Notes: generated from the letters alone by a model not told the origin. A stretch of 64,000 nucleotides of DNA from JADJDM01 sp044352985 (GCA_044352985.1 JBILCU010000004.1:186001-250000), one strand, 5' to 3'. Shown: positions 37,288 through 46,947, counted from the first letter of the stretch. Program-made: numbers and translations.

Positions 37288-38319
37288 TTGAAAAACATAA
37301 CCTACATATTCTTATTAATAGTATCAATTGGCAAAGCACAAATTGGCGGCCAGAGCATATATTCTTTTCTTCAGGTTCCTGTACCGGCAAGAACTGCCTC
37401 GTTAGGAGGAAGTACAATTGGTTTAAAAGATGATGATGTTTCATTATACTTACAAAATCCATCAGCATTAAACAAATCGATGAGCGACAAAATTCAGATG
37501 AGTTACATTAATTATGTTGCTGATATTAATTTTTACAATTTACAATATGTAAAATCATTTGACAGTATTGGGCATTTTGGAATTGCATTACAAAATGTTA
37601 ATTATGGTAAATTTATTGAAAGTGATGAATACGGAATGCAGCAAGGTACTTTTACTGCTAACGATTATAATTTAACTCTTTCATACGGCAATGAGTTAGA
37701 TTCTATATTGAGCTGGGGCATTAATATAAAGACAATTTATTCAAAGCTATATACATTTTCATCAACAGGAAATTCGATAGATGCAGGAATTACCTACAAA
37801 AACAAAAAAAGAGATTTTGTAGCCGCTTTAGTTTTAAACAATTTCGGTTATCAATGGAAAAGCTACTCTGGCAACACCGTAGAAAAAATAATACCTGAAA
37901 TAAATTTTGGTATTTCAAAAAAATTAGCAAAAGCACCAATACGTTTTTTATTTAATTATCAAAATATTAATCAATGGGATTTAACGTATGTTGACCCTAA
38001 TGCATCTATATTAACAACTGACCCTTTTACCGGTGAGGAAATTAAAACAAGTAAATTTAGAACAACAAGTGATAAATTGTTTCGTCACTTTTTGTTTGGC
38101 ACTGAAATAAGTCCCGGAAAAAACTTTCAACTCAGGGTTGGATATAATTACCGCAGAAGAAAAGAAATGCAACTTCCTGATAATGGAGGAATGGTTGGTA
38201 TAAGCTTAGGTTTGGGTATTAAAATCAAAAAGATTTATGTGAATTATGCTTTTACAAAATACCATGCAGCTGGCAATACAAGTCACATTAGTATTTCAAC
38301 CAACCTTTCTTCGTTTTAA
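37288..38319 (+). CDS. porQ: PorQ-like type IX secretion outer-membrane protein
   Basis: A 343-residue exported protein of the PorV/PorQ family, beta-barrel relatives of FadL that serve the T9SS at the outer membrane. A signal peptide ends near KAQ (residue 17-18). The conserved opening is GGQSIYSFLQVPVPARTASL followed by DDDVSLYLQNPS, characteristic of PorQ. The rest alternates short beta strands, ending in ISISTNLSSF with a C-terminal aromatic. In studied species PorQ works with PorU, PorV and PorZ in processing cargo. The start is a TTG at 37288; no ATG lies between the previous stop and the signal peptide. It is the last gene of the arginase-purE-kinase-regulator run. Confidence 0.84.
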   Translation: MKNITYIFLLIVSIGKAQIGGQSIYSFLQVPVPARTASLGGSTIGLKDDDVSLYLQNPSALNKSMSDKIQMSYINYVADINFYNLQYVKSFDSIGHFGIALQNVNYGKFIESDEYGMQQGTFTANDYNLTLSYGNELDSILSWGINIKTIYSKLYTFSSTGNSIDAGITYKNKKRDFVAALVLNNFGYQWKSYSGNTVEKIIPEINFGISKKLAKAPIRFLFNYQNINQWDLTYVDPNASILTTDPFTGEEIKTSKFRTTSDKLFRHFLFGTEISPGKNFQLRVGYNYRRRKEMQLPDNGGMVGISLGLGIKIKKIYVNYAFTKYHAAGNTSHISISTNLSSF

Positions 38320-38321
38320 TC

Positions 38322-40097
38322 TTAATAGATTATCAAATCATAAGGCATTCTTGCCTGTACACCTTTTAGATTAATAATTGTTTTTAAATTTCTAAGATAT
38401 TTATAAGAATCACCTAATTGATTTTTAATCACTTTAGCTTCAGTTTCTTTTTCAATATCATTGAAAAGTTCTTCGATTGGATTTTTTACTTTAGGTAATT
38501 GAATAATCGAATAATCACTAGTATTTGATTTTTTTGCAGCAAACTCAATAGCTTTATCCAATCCACCTAATTCATCCACTAATTTAATTTTTAACGCATC
38601 AGTGCCGCTCCATACTCTTCCCTGCCCTATGCTATCAACATCACTTTGCTTCATTTTTCTACCCTCTGCAACACGTTTAGTAAACACATCGTATACATTT
38701 TCAACACTGTTTTGAATTTTTGCGCGTTCGTTTTCAGTAACACCTCTGAATATTCCGCCCATATCTGAATGCTTATTCGTATTTACAGTATCAATTGTAA
38801 TCCCCAGTTTTTCAGATAACATTTTTTGTGCATTGGGCATAATTCCAAAAACGCCAATTGAACCAGTTATGGTATTGGGTTGAGCAAATACTCTATCTGC
38901 AGCACAAGAAATGTAATAACCACCTGATGCAGCTACATCACCCATTGATACAATAAAAGGTTTTGCTTTTTTTGCTAATGTAACTTCTCTCCAAATTACA
39001 TCACTAGCTAGAGCGCTACCACCTGGAGAATTAACTCTAAATACAATAGCTTTTATGCGTTCATCCAAACGCGCTTCTTTTATGGCGCTTGCAATTCTAT
39101 CCGAACCAATATTTTCGTCATCCCCTTCTCCACTTTCAATTGACCCAACAGCATAAATAACAGCTATTTTTTTATCGTTAAATTTATCTTCTAAGATTGA
39201 TTTATCAGCTTCATAATCAGCGATTTTAATAAAATTAATTTTACCGGTTGCTTCAATAGCTAATTTTTTTCGAATAATACTTTTTGCTTCATCGTCATAG
39301 GTTAAGCCATCAACTAACTTATTTGTAAATGCATCATCAGGAGAATTAATTTTTAATTCATCTGCCATTACATTTAATTCATCAACAGTTATTTTTCTTT
39401 CTTTCGAGATTTGAGTTAACATATTATTCCATATTGATCCCAAAAACTGTTCAGTTTGAAGTCGGTTCGACTCACTCATTTTATCCAACATAAAAGGCTC
39501 TATAGCACTTTTAAATTTACCGTGCCTAAAAATTTGTACATCTACCTGTAAATTATCGAGAGCTTTTTTGAAGAACATAATTTGAGCACTTAACCCTTTA
39601 AAATCAAAATCACCCTGAGGATTTAATAAAATTTTATCAGCAACAGAAGCCAGATAGTATGATTTCTGGTTGTACATTTCACTGTACGCGTAAATAAACT
39701 TATTCGATTTTTTAAAATCCAATAAAGTATTTCTTATTTCTTCTACTGCAGCTATTCCTGCTTCAATTGAAGTTAAATGAAGATATATTCCTTTAATATT
39801 TGAATCTTTTTTTGCTGCTTGAATATTTTCAACAATTTTATCTAAGCCAATTCGTTTTTCTCCTAACGCATCAAATGAAAAATTTGAAAACGGATTATCC
39901 AATGTTCTGTCATTAATTTGTTGTTTAAAATCTATAAAAAGAACAGAATTATTTTTTGTTTCTTTTTTAGTTTCTGTTTTAGATAGTGCTGCGCCTATGC
40001 CACCAACAATAGCAGCAATTGCAATAACAACAATTAATATGGAGGACACAATAACACCTACAACTGCACCGAAAAAAGAGGTAAAAAAAGTTTTCAT
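38322..40097 (-). CDS. sppA: Signal peptide peptidase SppA, 67-kDa type
   Basis: A 591-residue membrane-anchored serine protease that degrades cleaved signal peptides. One membrane helix lies at about residues 8-37. It has the tandem fold of long SppA: the N-terminal half carries the catalytic Lys in GKFKSAIEPF, equivalent to E. coli Lys209. The C-terminal half carries the nucleophilic Ser in VAASGGYYISCAAD (about residue 390). RVNSPGGSALASD and GSIGVFG flank it. It ends three bases after porQ's stop on the other strand and is divergent from folK. Confidence 0.94.
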   Translation of the reverse strand: MKTFFTSFFGAVVGVIVSSILIVVIAIAAIVGGIGAALSKTETKKETKNNSVLFIDFKQQINDRTLDNPFSNFSFDALGEKRIGLDKIVENIQAAKKDSNIKGIYLHLTSIEAGIAAVEEIRNTLLDFKKSNKFIYAYSEMYNQKSYYLASVADKILLNPQGDFDFKGLSAQIMFFKKALDNLQVDVQIFRHGKFKSAIEPFMLDKMSESNRLQTEQFLGSIWNNMLTQISKERKITVDELNVMADELKINSPDDAFTNKLVDGLTYDDEAKSIIRKKLAIEATGKINFIKIADYEADKSILEDKFNDKKIAVIYAVGSIESGEGDDENIGSDRIASAIKEARLDERIKAIVFRVNSPGGSALASDVIWREVTLAKKAKPFIVSMGDVAASGGYYISCAADRVFAQPNTITGSIGVFGIMPNAQKMLSEKLGITIDTVNTNKHSDMGGIFRGVTENERAKIQNSVENVYDVFTKRVAEGRKMKQSDVDSIGQGRVWSGTDALKIKLVDELGGLDKAIEFAAKKSNTSDYSIIQLPKVKNPIEELFNDIEKETEAKVIKNQLGDSYKYLRNLKTIINLKGVQARMPYDLIIY

Positions 40098-40156
40098 TTA
40101 TATTTTATTTTAAGATGTAAATTTACAACACAAGTTTTAAATAATATTTTTTTTTG

Positions 40157-40648
40157 ATGAATGAAGTCTTTTTAAGTTTAGGTGGTAATTTAGGTAATCG
40201 GGAGCAAAATTTAAAAACTTCCATGCAGTTGATTAATGAAAAAGTAGGTCAAATCATAATTCAATCATCGTTTTATGAAACTGCTGCTTGGGGCTTAACA
40301 GATCAACCTAGTTTTTTAAATTGTGTGATTAAAATTAAAAGCCAATTTGCTCCAAATGAGCTATTAACTAAACTCTTATTTATTGAAAAACGTTTAGGAC
40401 GTGAACGAAAAATAAAATGGGGCAGCAGAGTAATTGATATTGATATATTAAGTTACAATAATGAAATCATAAATGATGATGATTTAAAAATTCCACACCC
40501 ATTTTTACACAAACGAAATTTTGTTTTAATTCCTTTTTTGGAAATAGCTCCAAATTGGTTTCATCCAAAATTGAATGAAACTATTGAGCAACTTTTAAAA
40601 AATTGTAAAGATAAATGTGAAGTTTTGGAATATAAATCTACTTTATAA
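40157..40648 (+). CDS. folK: HPPK, dihydropterin pyrophosphokinase FolK
   Basis: Transfers pyrophosphate from ATP to 6-hydroxymethyl-dihydropterin in folate synthesis. The 163-residue protein shows FLSLGGNLGNREQNL, YETAAWGL, QPSFLNCV, the signature RKIKWGSRVIDIDIL and IPHPFLHKRNFVLIP. I start at the ATG at 40157; the TTG just before it is not needed. Its 3' end overlaps the convergent metG gene by 11 bases (40638-40648). Confidence 0.95.
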   Translation: MNEVFLSLGGNLGNREQNLKTSMQLINEKVGQIIIQSSFYETAAWGLTDQPSFLNCVIKIKSQFAPNELLTKLLFIEKRLGRERKIKWGSRVIDIDILSYNNEIINDDDLKIPHPFLHKRNFVLIPFLEIAPNWFHPKLNETIEQLLKNCKDKCEVLEYKSTL

Positions 40649-42695
40649 TGCTTCCATTTCCTGTTACATCTTTTGTAGGAGTAACAAAACTCAGTTCACC
40701 TTGAGGATTTTCAGCCATTAAAATCATTCCTTTACTTTCTATACCCTTAATTTTTCGAGGAGCAAGATTAACCAGTATACTCACTTTTTTACCAATAGCT
40801 TCCTCTGGCTTGTACCATTCTGCAATACCTGAAACAACAGTTCTTTTATCCAAACCGGTATCAATGATTAATTTTAATAATTTGTCTGTTTTAGGTACAC
40901 GTTCAGCCTCCAAAATAGTTCCAACTCTAATATCCATTTTTGCAAAATCATCGTAGGTTATTTCATCTTTTGCAGGAGCTAGGGTTGCAGCATTAGCGGC
41001 ATTCATTTTTTTTGACTCTATCAATTTCAATAATTGTTTTTCAACATCCAAATCTTCAATTTTACTAAACAAAATCTCGGGTTGTTCGTTAATTTTATGA
41101 CCGGAAGCTACATTGTTGCTATTTTTTGAATGTGCCCATTTTAAAGGTGATATATTTAATAATCTAAATAATTTAGCTGAAGTAAATGGAAGAAACGGCT
41201 CACAAACTATAGCTAAATTAGCTGCAATTTGAATAGCTACGTTCATAATTGTTCTTACACGTTGTTCATCTGTTTTGATAAGTTTCCATGGCTCTTGTTC
41301 TGCAAGATATTTGTTACCTAGACGAGCCATATTCATCATTTCTGCCATGGCTTCTCTAAATCTAAATTTCTCCAACGATTCTTCAATGCGTAAAGGAATT
41401 TTGATTAGTTCTTCCAAAACGAGCAAATCATTTTTTTCATATTGAAGTGCTTCCGGAACCATTCCGTTATAATTTTTATTAGTTAAAACCAACACACGAT
41501 TAATGAAATTTCCATAAATATCGGCTAACTCACTATTATTCTTGATTTGAAAATCTTTCCAGGTAAAATCATTATCCTTTGTTTCAGGCATATTAGAAGT
41601 GAGCGAGTAACGTAACACATCTTCTTTACCTTTAAAATCATTAAGATATTCATGAAGCCAAACAGCCCAATTTCGAGAAGTTGAAATTTTATCGCCTTCC
41701 AAATTCAAAAACTCATTGGCAGGAACGTTATCCGGTAAAATATAATCTCCATGTTCCATTAACATTGCCGGAAAGATGATACAATGAAAAACAATATTAT
41801 CTTTTCCAATAAAATGAATTAAACGTGTTTCTTTATCTTTCCAGTATTTTTCCCATTTGTCAGGATTTTCGGTTTTCTCAAATAACTCTTTGGTGGCAGA
41901 AATGTACCCTATTGGTGCGTCAAACCACACATAAAGTACTTTACCTTCTGCTCCTTCAATAGGAACTGGAACTCCCCAATCCAAATCGCGAGTCATTGCA
42001 CGGGGTTGCAAACCATCACCACTATCTAACCAACTTTTGCATTGTCCATAAACATTGGTTTTCCAATCTGGATGCTGTTCTATAAACGATTTTATTTTTG
42101 GAGATAATTTATCCAAAGGCAAAAACCAGTTTTTGGTTTGTTTTAAAACAGGTTTTGAACCGGATAAGGTAGATTTTGGATGAATTAATTCGGTTGGACT
42201 CAATGAAGTGCCGCATTTTTCACACTGATCACCATAGGCATTTTCATTGGCACATTTTGGGCAAGTTCCAACAATGTAACGATCGGCTAGAAATTGTTTT
42301 GCTTCTTCATCGTAATATTGCTCAGTTACCTGTTCTGTAAAACCACCTTTCTCATAAAGTGTTTTAAAAAAATCGGCTGCAGTTTCATGATGAATTTTAG
42401 ATGAGGTTCGTGAATAAACATCAAACGAAATTCCAAAACCCTTGAAAGCATCACCCATTATTTTATGGTATTTATCTACAACCTGCTGAGGTGTAATTCC
42501 TTCTTTTTTAGCTTTTATTGTAATTGGAACTCCATGTTCATCGCTTCCACAAATAAAAATTACATCTTCATTTTTACTTCTTAGATATCTTACGTAAATA
42601 TCAGCAGGGATGTAACATCCTGCAAGATGCCCAATGTGAACAGGTCCATTTGCATAAGGCAAAGCTGCTGTAACAGTATGTCTTTTAAAACTCAT
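40638..42695 (-). CDS. metG: Methionyl-tRNA synthetase with C-terminal tRNA-binding domain
   Basis: Charges tRNA-Met. The 685-residue class I synthetase has the HIGH motif PVHIGHLAG near residue 18, a zinc knuckle with CPKCANENAYGDQCEKCG, and the KMSKS equivalent KISTSRN, a variant that I believe is normal in this phylum. The anticodon-binding helical domain follows. Residues about 580-685 form an EMAPII/OB-fold tRNA-binding domain (MDIRVGTILEAERVPKTDKL, GIESKGMILMA). It overlaps folK tail to tail by 11 bases. Confidence 0.96.
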   Translation of the reverse strand: MSFKRHTVTAALPYANGPVHIGHLAGCYIPADIYVRYLRSKNEDVIFICGSDEHGVPITIKAKKEGITPQQVVDKYHKIMGDAFKGFGISFDVYSRTSSKIHHETAADFFKTLYEKGGFTEQVTEQYYDEEAKQFLADRYIVGTCPKCANENAYGDQCEKCGTSLSPTELIHPKSTLSGSKPVLKQTKNWFLPLDKLSPKIKSFIEQHPDWKTNVYGQCKSWLDSGDGLQPRAMTRDLDWGVPVPIEGAEGKVLYVWFDAPIGYISATKELFEKTENPDKWEKYWKDKETRLIHFIGKDNIVFHCIIFPAMLMEHGDYILPDNVPANEFLNLEGDKISTSRNWAVWLHEYLNDFKGKEDVLRYSLTSNMPETKDNDFTWKDFQIKNNSELADIYGNFINRVLVLTNKNYNGMVPEALQYEKNDLLVLEELIKIPLRIEESLEKFRFREAMAEMMNMARLGNKYLAEQEPWKLIKTDEQRVRTIMNVAIQIAANLAIVCEPFLPFTSAKLFRLLNISPLKWAHSKNSNNVASGHKINEQPEILFSKIEDLDVEKQLLKLIESKKMNAANAATLAPAKDEITYDDFAKMDIRVGTILEAERVPKTDKLLKLIIDTGLDKRTVVSGIAEWYKPEEAIGKKVSILVNLAPRKIKGIESKGMILMAENPQGELSFVTPTKDVTGNGSIIK

Positions 42696-42847
42696 AATTT
42701 AAATAATTTGCAAATATAGTTAATAATGGATGTTTTGATTTATCTATAAAAAGGATTGAAGCATGACAAATAATATAACCTGTTTAACCATTAATTCTTT
42801 TTAACATTATCTTAATATCTTAATTAGGCAACAAAGTGTAAACAAAT

Positions 42848-42855
42848 TACTTTTG
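42848..42855 (+). promoter_or_regulatory. Candidate -7 promoter element of trxB
   Basis: TACTTTTG matches TAnnTTTG and lies 16 bases before the trxB ATG. The leader after it is A-rich with no Shine-Dalgarno sequence. No convincing -33 element is seen. Confidence 0.45.
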
Positions 42856-42871
42856 CAAAAAAATTAAAAAA

Positions 42872-43816
42872 ATGAGTACTACAATAGAAAAAATAGATTG
42901 CTTAATTATCGGTTCAGGTCCTGCAGGTTATACAGCAGGAATATATGCTTCTCGCGCAGGATTAAAACCTGTTATTTATACTGGAATGCAACCAGGCGGA
43001 CAATTAACTATTACTACTGAAGTTGAAAATTACCCGGGTTATCCAAAAGGAATTCAAGGGCCAGAAATGATGGAAGATTTTAAAGCGCAAGCTGAACGTT
43101 TTGGAACTGAAGTAAAATTCGGATATGTTTCCAAGGTAGATTTTACCGGACCATTACACAAAGTTTGGGTAGATGAAACAACAGAACTTCATGCAAATTC
43201 AGTAATTATTGCAACTGGTGCTTCAGCAAAATGGTTAGGATTAGAAAGTGAACAACGTCTTAATGGATTTGGTGTTTCAGCCTGTGCAGTTTGTGATGGT
43301 TTCTTTTTTAAAGGACAGGATGTTGCTATTGTAGGTGCCGGAGATACTGCAGCAGAAGAGGCTACTTACCTTGCCAAGTTGTGTAAAAAAGTTTACATGA
43401 TTGTAAGAAAAGGAGAAATGAGAGCAAGTAAAGCAATGCAGGAACGTGTTAAAAACACACCTAATATCGAAATTTTATGGAACTCTGAAACAAAAGAAAT
43501 TACAGGAGAAAAAGCTGTTGATGGAGCCATTATTAAAAATACTTCTACCGGTGAAGAAAGAAAAATTAACGTTACCGGATTCTTTGTAGCTATTGGACAT
43601 ACACCAAATACCGATTTATTTAAAGGTTGGATAAACATGGATGATCAAGGTTATATACAAACCGTACCGGGCACAAGTAAAACCAATATTAAAGGTGTTT
43701 TTGCTGTGGGCGATGCTCAAGACAAAGTTTACCGTCAGGCTGTAACAGCAGCAGGAAGCGGCTGTATGGGTGCATTAGATGCTGAAAGGTATTTGGCGGA
43801 AATGGGATTACATTAA
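42872..43816 (+). CDS. trxB: Thioredoxin reductase
   Basis: NADPH-dependent flavoenzyme that reduces thioredoxin. The 314-residue low-molecular-weight form has the FAD motif IIGSGPAGYTAGIYASRAG, the GGQLTITTEVENYPG segment, and the redox pair Cys138-Cys141 in SACAVCDGFF. The NADPH site is VGAGDTAAEEA, and the C-terminal FAD motif is GVFAVGDAQD. All are in standard positions. It has its own promoter candidate and no close neighbours on the same strand upstream. Confidence 0.96.
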   Translation: MSTTIEKIDCLIIGSGPAGYTAGIYASRAGLKPVIYTGMQPGGQLTITTEVENYPGYPKGIQGPEMMEDFKAQAERFGTEVKFGYVSKVDFTGPLHKVWVDETTELHANSVIIATGASAKWLGLESEQRLNGFGVSACAVCDGFFFKGQDVAIVGAGDTAAEEATYLAKLCKKVYMIVRKGEMRASKAMQERVKNTPNIEILWNSETKEITGEKAVDGAIIKNTSTGEERKINVTGFFVAIGHTPNTDLFKGWINMDDQGYIQTVPGTSKTNIKGVFAVGDAQDKVYRQAVTAAGSGCMGALDAERYLAEMGLH

Positions 43817-43886
43817 TTTGTTTTCCAGTTTAAGTTAACTACTACAATTTCAAACCAAACCAATTCAAATACTTACTACTTATATT

Positions 43887-44621
43887 ATGAAATTCTTTTT
43901 TTTTACTTTTTCATTAGTTTTAATTTTTAATCAATCATTTTCTCAATCATCTTTTGCAAGTCAAATACCTTTAGCTGAAAAGTATGATCCCAAAAAAGTA
44001 GTAGATGATGTTTATGGTATAAGAATGTATGATAAATTAATTGCTGTTTTTGAAAACGATACTGTTAGAAAAAACAAAAAGGGATATAAAGAAGAAGGAG
44101 AAATTGAAGATTATTATTTAAATGATAAACCTATACATAAAGGATTATATGTTGAAGGAAAACTTAGAGCTTTTAAAAACTTTTACCCTAACTCAACTAT
44201 TGAACGATCATATAAAATGATTGATTTAAAGAAAAGTGAAATGATTGAATATTACCCAAATGGTAACCTAAAATCAGAAATTAAATACTTTGAGTCTTAT
44301 GCTGTTAAACAAATTGATTACTATGAAAATGGTAAAATTTCTTATGATGAAGAGAGTAGTAAAAATGGTGACTATTTAGTTAAAAGAAACTCTTATAAAG
44401 AAGATGGAAAACCAAGTATTACGTTTGAATTGGTTGATAAAAAGAAAAAACTATACCTTCATAAAGAATTTTATGAAAACGGTACGATCAAAGAAGAAGG
44501 TTCCATGGCATATTTTGCAGAGCTTGGAGATTTTGTAAAAGAAGGTAGCTGGTCAAGCTTCAGTATTAATGGAGAAATTACTAAAAAACAAAATTTTCAT
44601 GAAGGAAATGTAGTTGAATAA
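43887..44621 (+). CDS. Exported MORN-2/YwqK-like repeat protein
   Basis: A 244-residue secreted protein. A signal peptide ends near residue 20 (NQSFSQ). The body carries several MORN-2-type repeats, with motifs such as YYPNGNLKSEIKYF, DYYENGKISYDEE and FYENGTIKEEG, the pattern seen in proteins commonly annotated as YwqK-family antitoxins. There is no toxin gene nearby, and in this phylum most such exported repeat proteins are of unknown role. It ends four bases before the convergent glmS gene. Confidence 0.78.
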   Translation: MKFFFFTFSLVLIFNQSFSQSSFASQIPLAEKYDPKKVVDDVYGIRMYDKLIAVFENDTVRKNKKGYKEEGEIEDYYLNDKPIHKGLYVEGKLRAFKNFYPNSTIERSYKMIDLKKSEMIEYYPNGNLKSEIKYFESYAVKQIDYYENGKISYDEESSKNGDYLVKRNSYKEDGKPSITFELVDKKKKLYLHKEFYENGTIKEEGSMAYFAELGDFVKEGSWSSFSINGEITKKQNFHEGNVVE

Positions 44622-44625
44622 GTAA

Positions 44626-46470
44626 TTATTCAACCGTTACACTTTTTGCCAAATTCCTAGGTTGATCCACATTGCAACCACGCATAACTGCGATGTGATA
44701 AGATAAAAGTTGCAAAGGAACGACAGATACCAAAGGCACAAGTGATTCATCAGTTTCAGGAATTTCAATGCAATAATCAGCCATCTTTCTCACTTCTTTA
44801 TCTCCATTTGTTACAACTGCAATAATTTTACCTTTTCTCGCTTTCACTTCCTGAATGTTACTAACTACTTTTTCGTAATTTGCACCTTTAGTAGCAATAA
44901 CAAAAACCGGCATGTTTTCATCAATTAATGCAATTGGTCCATGTTTCATTTCTGCCGCAGGATAACCTTCAGCATGTATGTAGGAAATTTCTTTTAGTTT
45001 TAAAGCACCTTCCAATGCAACAGGGAAAGTATAGCCTCTTCCTAAGTAAAGTGCATTTTCAGCATTTTTATAAATACCAGAAATTTCTTTAATTAAATCA
45101 TTTTGTTTTAAAACAGCTTCAATTTTAGATGGAATTGATTCCAATTCATAAAGCAGCTGTCTGAATTTTCCCTGAGGAATTGTTCCTTTTTCTTGAGCAA
45201 CTTGTAATGCCATTAACGTAAGAACAACAACTTGGGCAGTAAAAGCTTTTGTTGAAGCAACACCAATTTCAGGACCAGCATGTGTGTATGAACCAGCATG
45301 AGAAGCACGAGGAATAGAAGATCCAACCACATTACAAACACCTATAATGGTAGCACCCTTTGATTTTGCTAATTCTATTGCGGCTAAAGTATCAGCTGTT
45401 TCACCTGATTGTGATATTGCAATTACAATATCATCTTGATAAATAATTGGGTTTCTATATCTAAATTCTGATGCGTACTCAACTTCAACTGGAATTCGGG
45501 TATATTCTTCAAATAAATATTCTGCAACCAAACCTGCATGCCACGATGTACCACAGGCTACAATAATTATTCGTTTGGCATTTTTAAATTTTGGTAAATG
45601 ATCAACAATTCCTCCAAGTTGTACAGTACCTTGTTTTGAGTTCAATCTTCCGCGCATACTATCTAGAACAGACTTTGGTTGTTCATAGATTTCTTTTAGC
45701 ATAAAATGTTCGTATCCACCTTTTTCTATTGCTTCCAATTCCAACTCTAATTCCTGTACATATAATGGAATTTCTTTGTCTTTTATGGTTCTGATTTTTA
45801 CCTCTTCGTTTCTTCTAATAATGGCAACTTGCTCATCATTTAAATACACCACGTTTTTTGTATATTCTACAATTGGTGAAGCATCTGAAGCAATAAAAAA
45901 CTCATCATCACCTATACCAATTACCATCGGACTACCTTTTTTTGCAGCTACCAAGGTGTTAGGATCGTTTTTATCCATAACAACAATAGCATATGCTCCA
46001 ATAACCTGGTTTAAAGCTGCTATTACTGCATGTCCGGTTTTTATATTTTCACTTTTTTTAATATCTTCAATTAAGTGAATTAATACTTCTGTATCGGTTT
46101 GAGAAACAAAATGATGTCCACGATTTTTTAACCCTTCTTTTATAGAAGCATAATTTTCAATTATACCATTGTGAATAATTACTAAATCTCCACTTTCAGC
46201 ATAATGAGGATGTGAATTTACGTCATTGGGTTCACCATGTGTTGCCCATCGTGTATGACCTATTCCTATAGCACCACTTAGATCTTTTCCAAATGCAAAC
46301 TCTTCTAAATCAGAAACCTTACCTTTTTTCTTATATACATTTAACTCTCCAGATTTTGATATCATGGCTACACCAGCACTATCATAACCTCTGTATTCAA
46401 GACGATGTAAACCTTTAATTAAAACAGGATAAGCTTCACGATTTCCTAGATATGCAACAATTCCACACAT
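44626..46470 (-). CDS. glmS: Glutamine-fructose-6-phosphate aminotransferase (isomerizing)
   Basis: First step of UDP-GlcNAc synthesis for peptidoglycan and lipid A. The 614-residue protein starts MCGIVAYLG, giving the glutaminase nucleophile Cys2 after Met removal. GHTRWATHGEP and HNGIIENY are the glutamine-site motifs. Two SIS sugar-binding domains follow (about 285-600), with ACGTSWHAG, SQSGETADT, LGRGYTFPVALEGALKLKEI, interrupted normally, and the C-terminal PRNLAKSVTVE. Its leader shows no obvious ribozyme or riboswitch. Confidence 0.97.
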   Translation of the reverse strand: MCGIVAYLGNREAYPVLIKGLHRLEYRGYDSAGVAMISKSGELNVYKKKGKVSDLEEFAFGKDLSGAIGIGHTRWATHGEPNDVNSHPHYAESGDLVIIHNGIIENYASIKEGLKNRGHHFVSQTDTEVLIHLIEDIKKSENIKTGHAVIAALNQVIGAYAIVVMDKNDPNTLVAAKKGSPMVIGIGDDEFFIASDASPIVEYTKNVVYLNDEQVAIIRRNEEVKIRTIKDKEIPLYVQELELELEAIEKGGYEHFMLKEIYEQPKSVLDSMRGRLNSKQGTVQLGGIVDHLPKFKNAKRIIIVACGTSWHAGLVAEYLFEEYTRIPVEVEYASEFRYRNPIIYQDDIVIAISQSGETADTLAAIELAKSKGATIIGVCNVVGSSIPRASHAGSYTHAGPEIGVASTKAFTAQVVVLTLMALQVAQEKGTIPQGKFRQLLYELESIPSKIEAVLKQNDLIKEISGIYKNAENALYLGRGYTFPVALEGALKLKEISYIHAEGYPAAEMKHGPIALIDENMPVFVIATKGANYEKVVSNIQEVKARKGKIIAVVTNGDKEVRKMADYCIEIPETDESLVPLVSVVPLQLLSYHIAVMRGCNVDQPRNLAKSVTVE

Positions 46471-46524
46471 AGTAATTTACTTTGTTCAAAAAATAAAGGT
46501 AATAAAAAAAGGAATTAAAATCAA

Positions 46525-46947
46525 TTAAGATTCAAACACTTCAACTTTTGCCGATTTTACAATTAAATCGGTAAATTTTCCCTCAAAACGAGTTGCGCGA
46601 ACCATATGGTTATCAATCCAATGATAATTTCCTCCACGAGGTTTTCCAAATAAAATACCATGGTATTTAAAATCGTGTTTTGCCAACCATTCTTCAGTAA
46701 CTTTTCTATGTTCTTCAGTTCTGGATGTGAAAAAAGTTATGATATGACCTTCTTCAAACCATTTATTTAATGTTTTTAACGCATCAGGATAAACGGCAGC
46801 ATCAATCATTCTATGTGGCTCTTCATTTGGGATATCATCGCAAATTGTTCCGTCAATATCAATCATGTAATTTTTAACATTTGCAGGTAAAATTGGAGAT
46901 AGTTTTTTACCATCTTTTTCAATTTCATTTAATTTTTGTTCAATCAT
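46525..46947 (-). CDS. Small HAD-superfamily phosphatase
   Basis: A 140-residue HAD-fold protein. The nucleophile loop is MIDIDGTICDD (Asp30, Asp32), motif II is TFFTSRTEEHR, and the Lys of motif III sits in FGKPRGGNYHWIDNHM. Similar proteins are sometimes labelled capsule-biosynthesis phosphatases or, wrongly, phosphoheptose isomerases. The substrate is unknown. It precedes glmS by 54 bases on the same strand and could be co-transcribed, which would fit a sugar-phosphate role, but this is inference. Confidence 0.82.
   Translation of the reverse strand: MIEQKLNEIEKDGKKLSPILPANVKNYMIDIDGTICDDIPNEEPHRMIDAAVYPDALKTLNKWFEEGHIITFFTSRTEEHRKVTEEWLAKHDFKYHGILFGKPRGGNYHWIDNHMVRATRFEGKFTDLIVKSAKVEVFES

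Noticed and set aside
40638..42695. KISTS in place of KMSKS in MetRS as a damaged active site
   Set aside because: The motif keeps the key Lys and Ser-Arg context, and this variant is, to my knowledge, usual for Bacteroidota MetRS.
43887..44621. YwqK-like repeats as part of a toxin-antitoxin system
   Set aside because: The protein has a signal peptide and there is no toxin candidate on either side.
44626..46524. glmS ribozyme or riboswitch in the glmS leader
   Set aside because: The 54-base gap before glmS is too short and A/T-rich, with no conserved ribozyme core.
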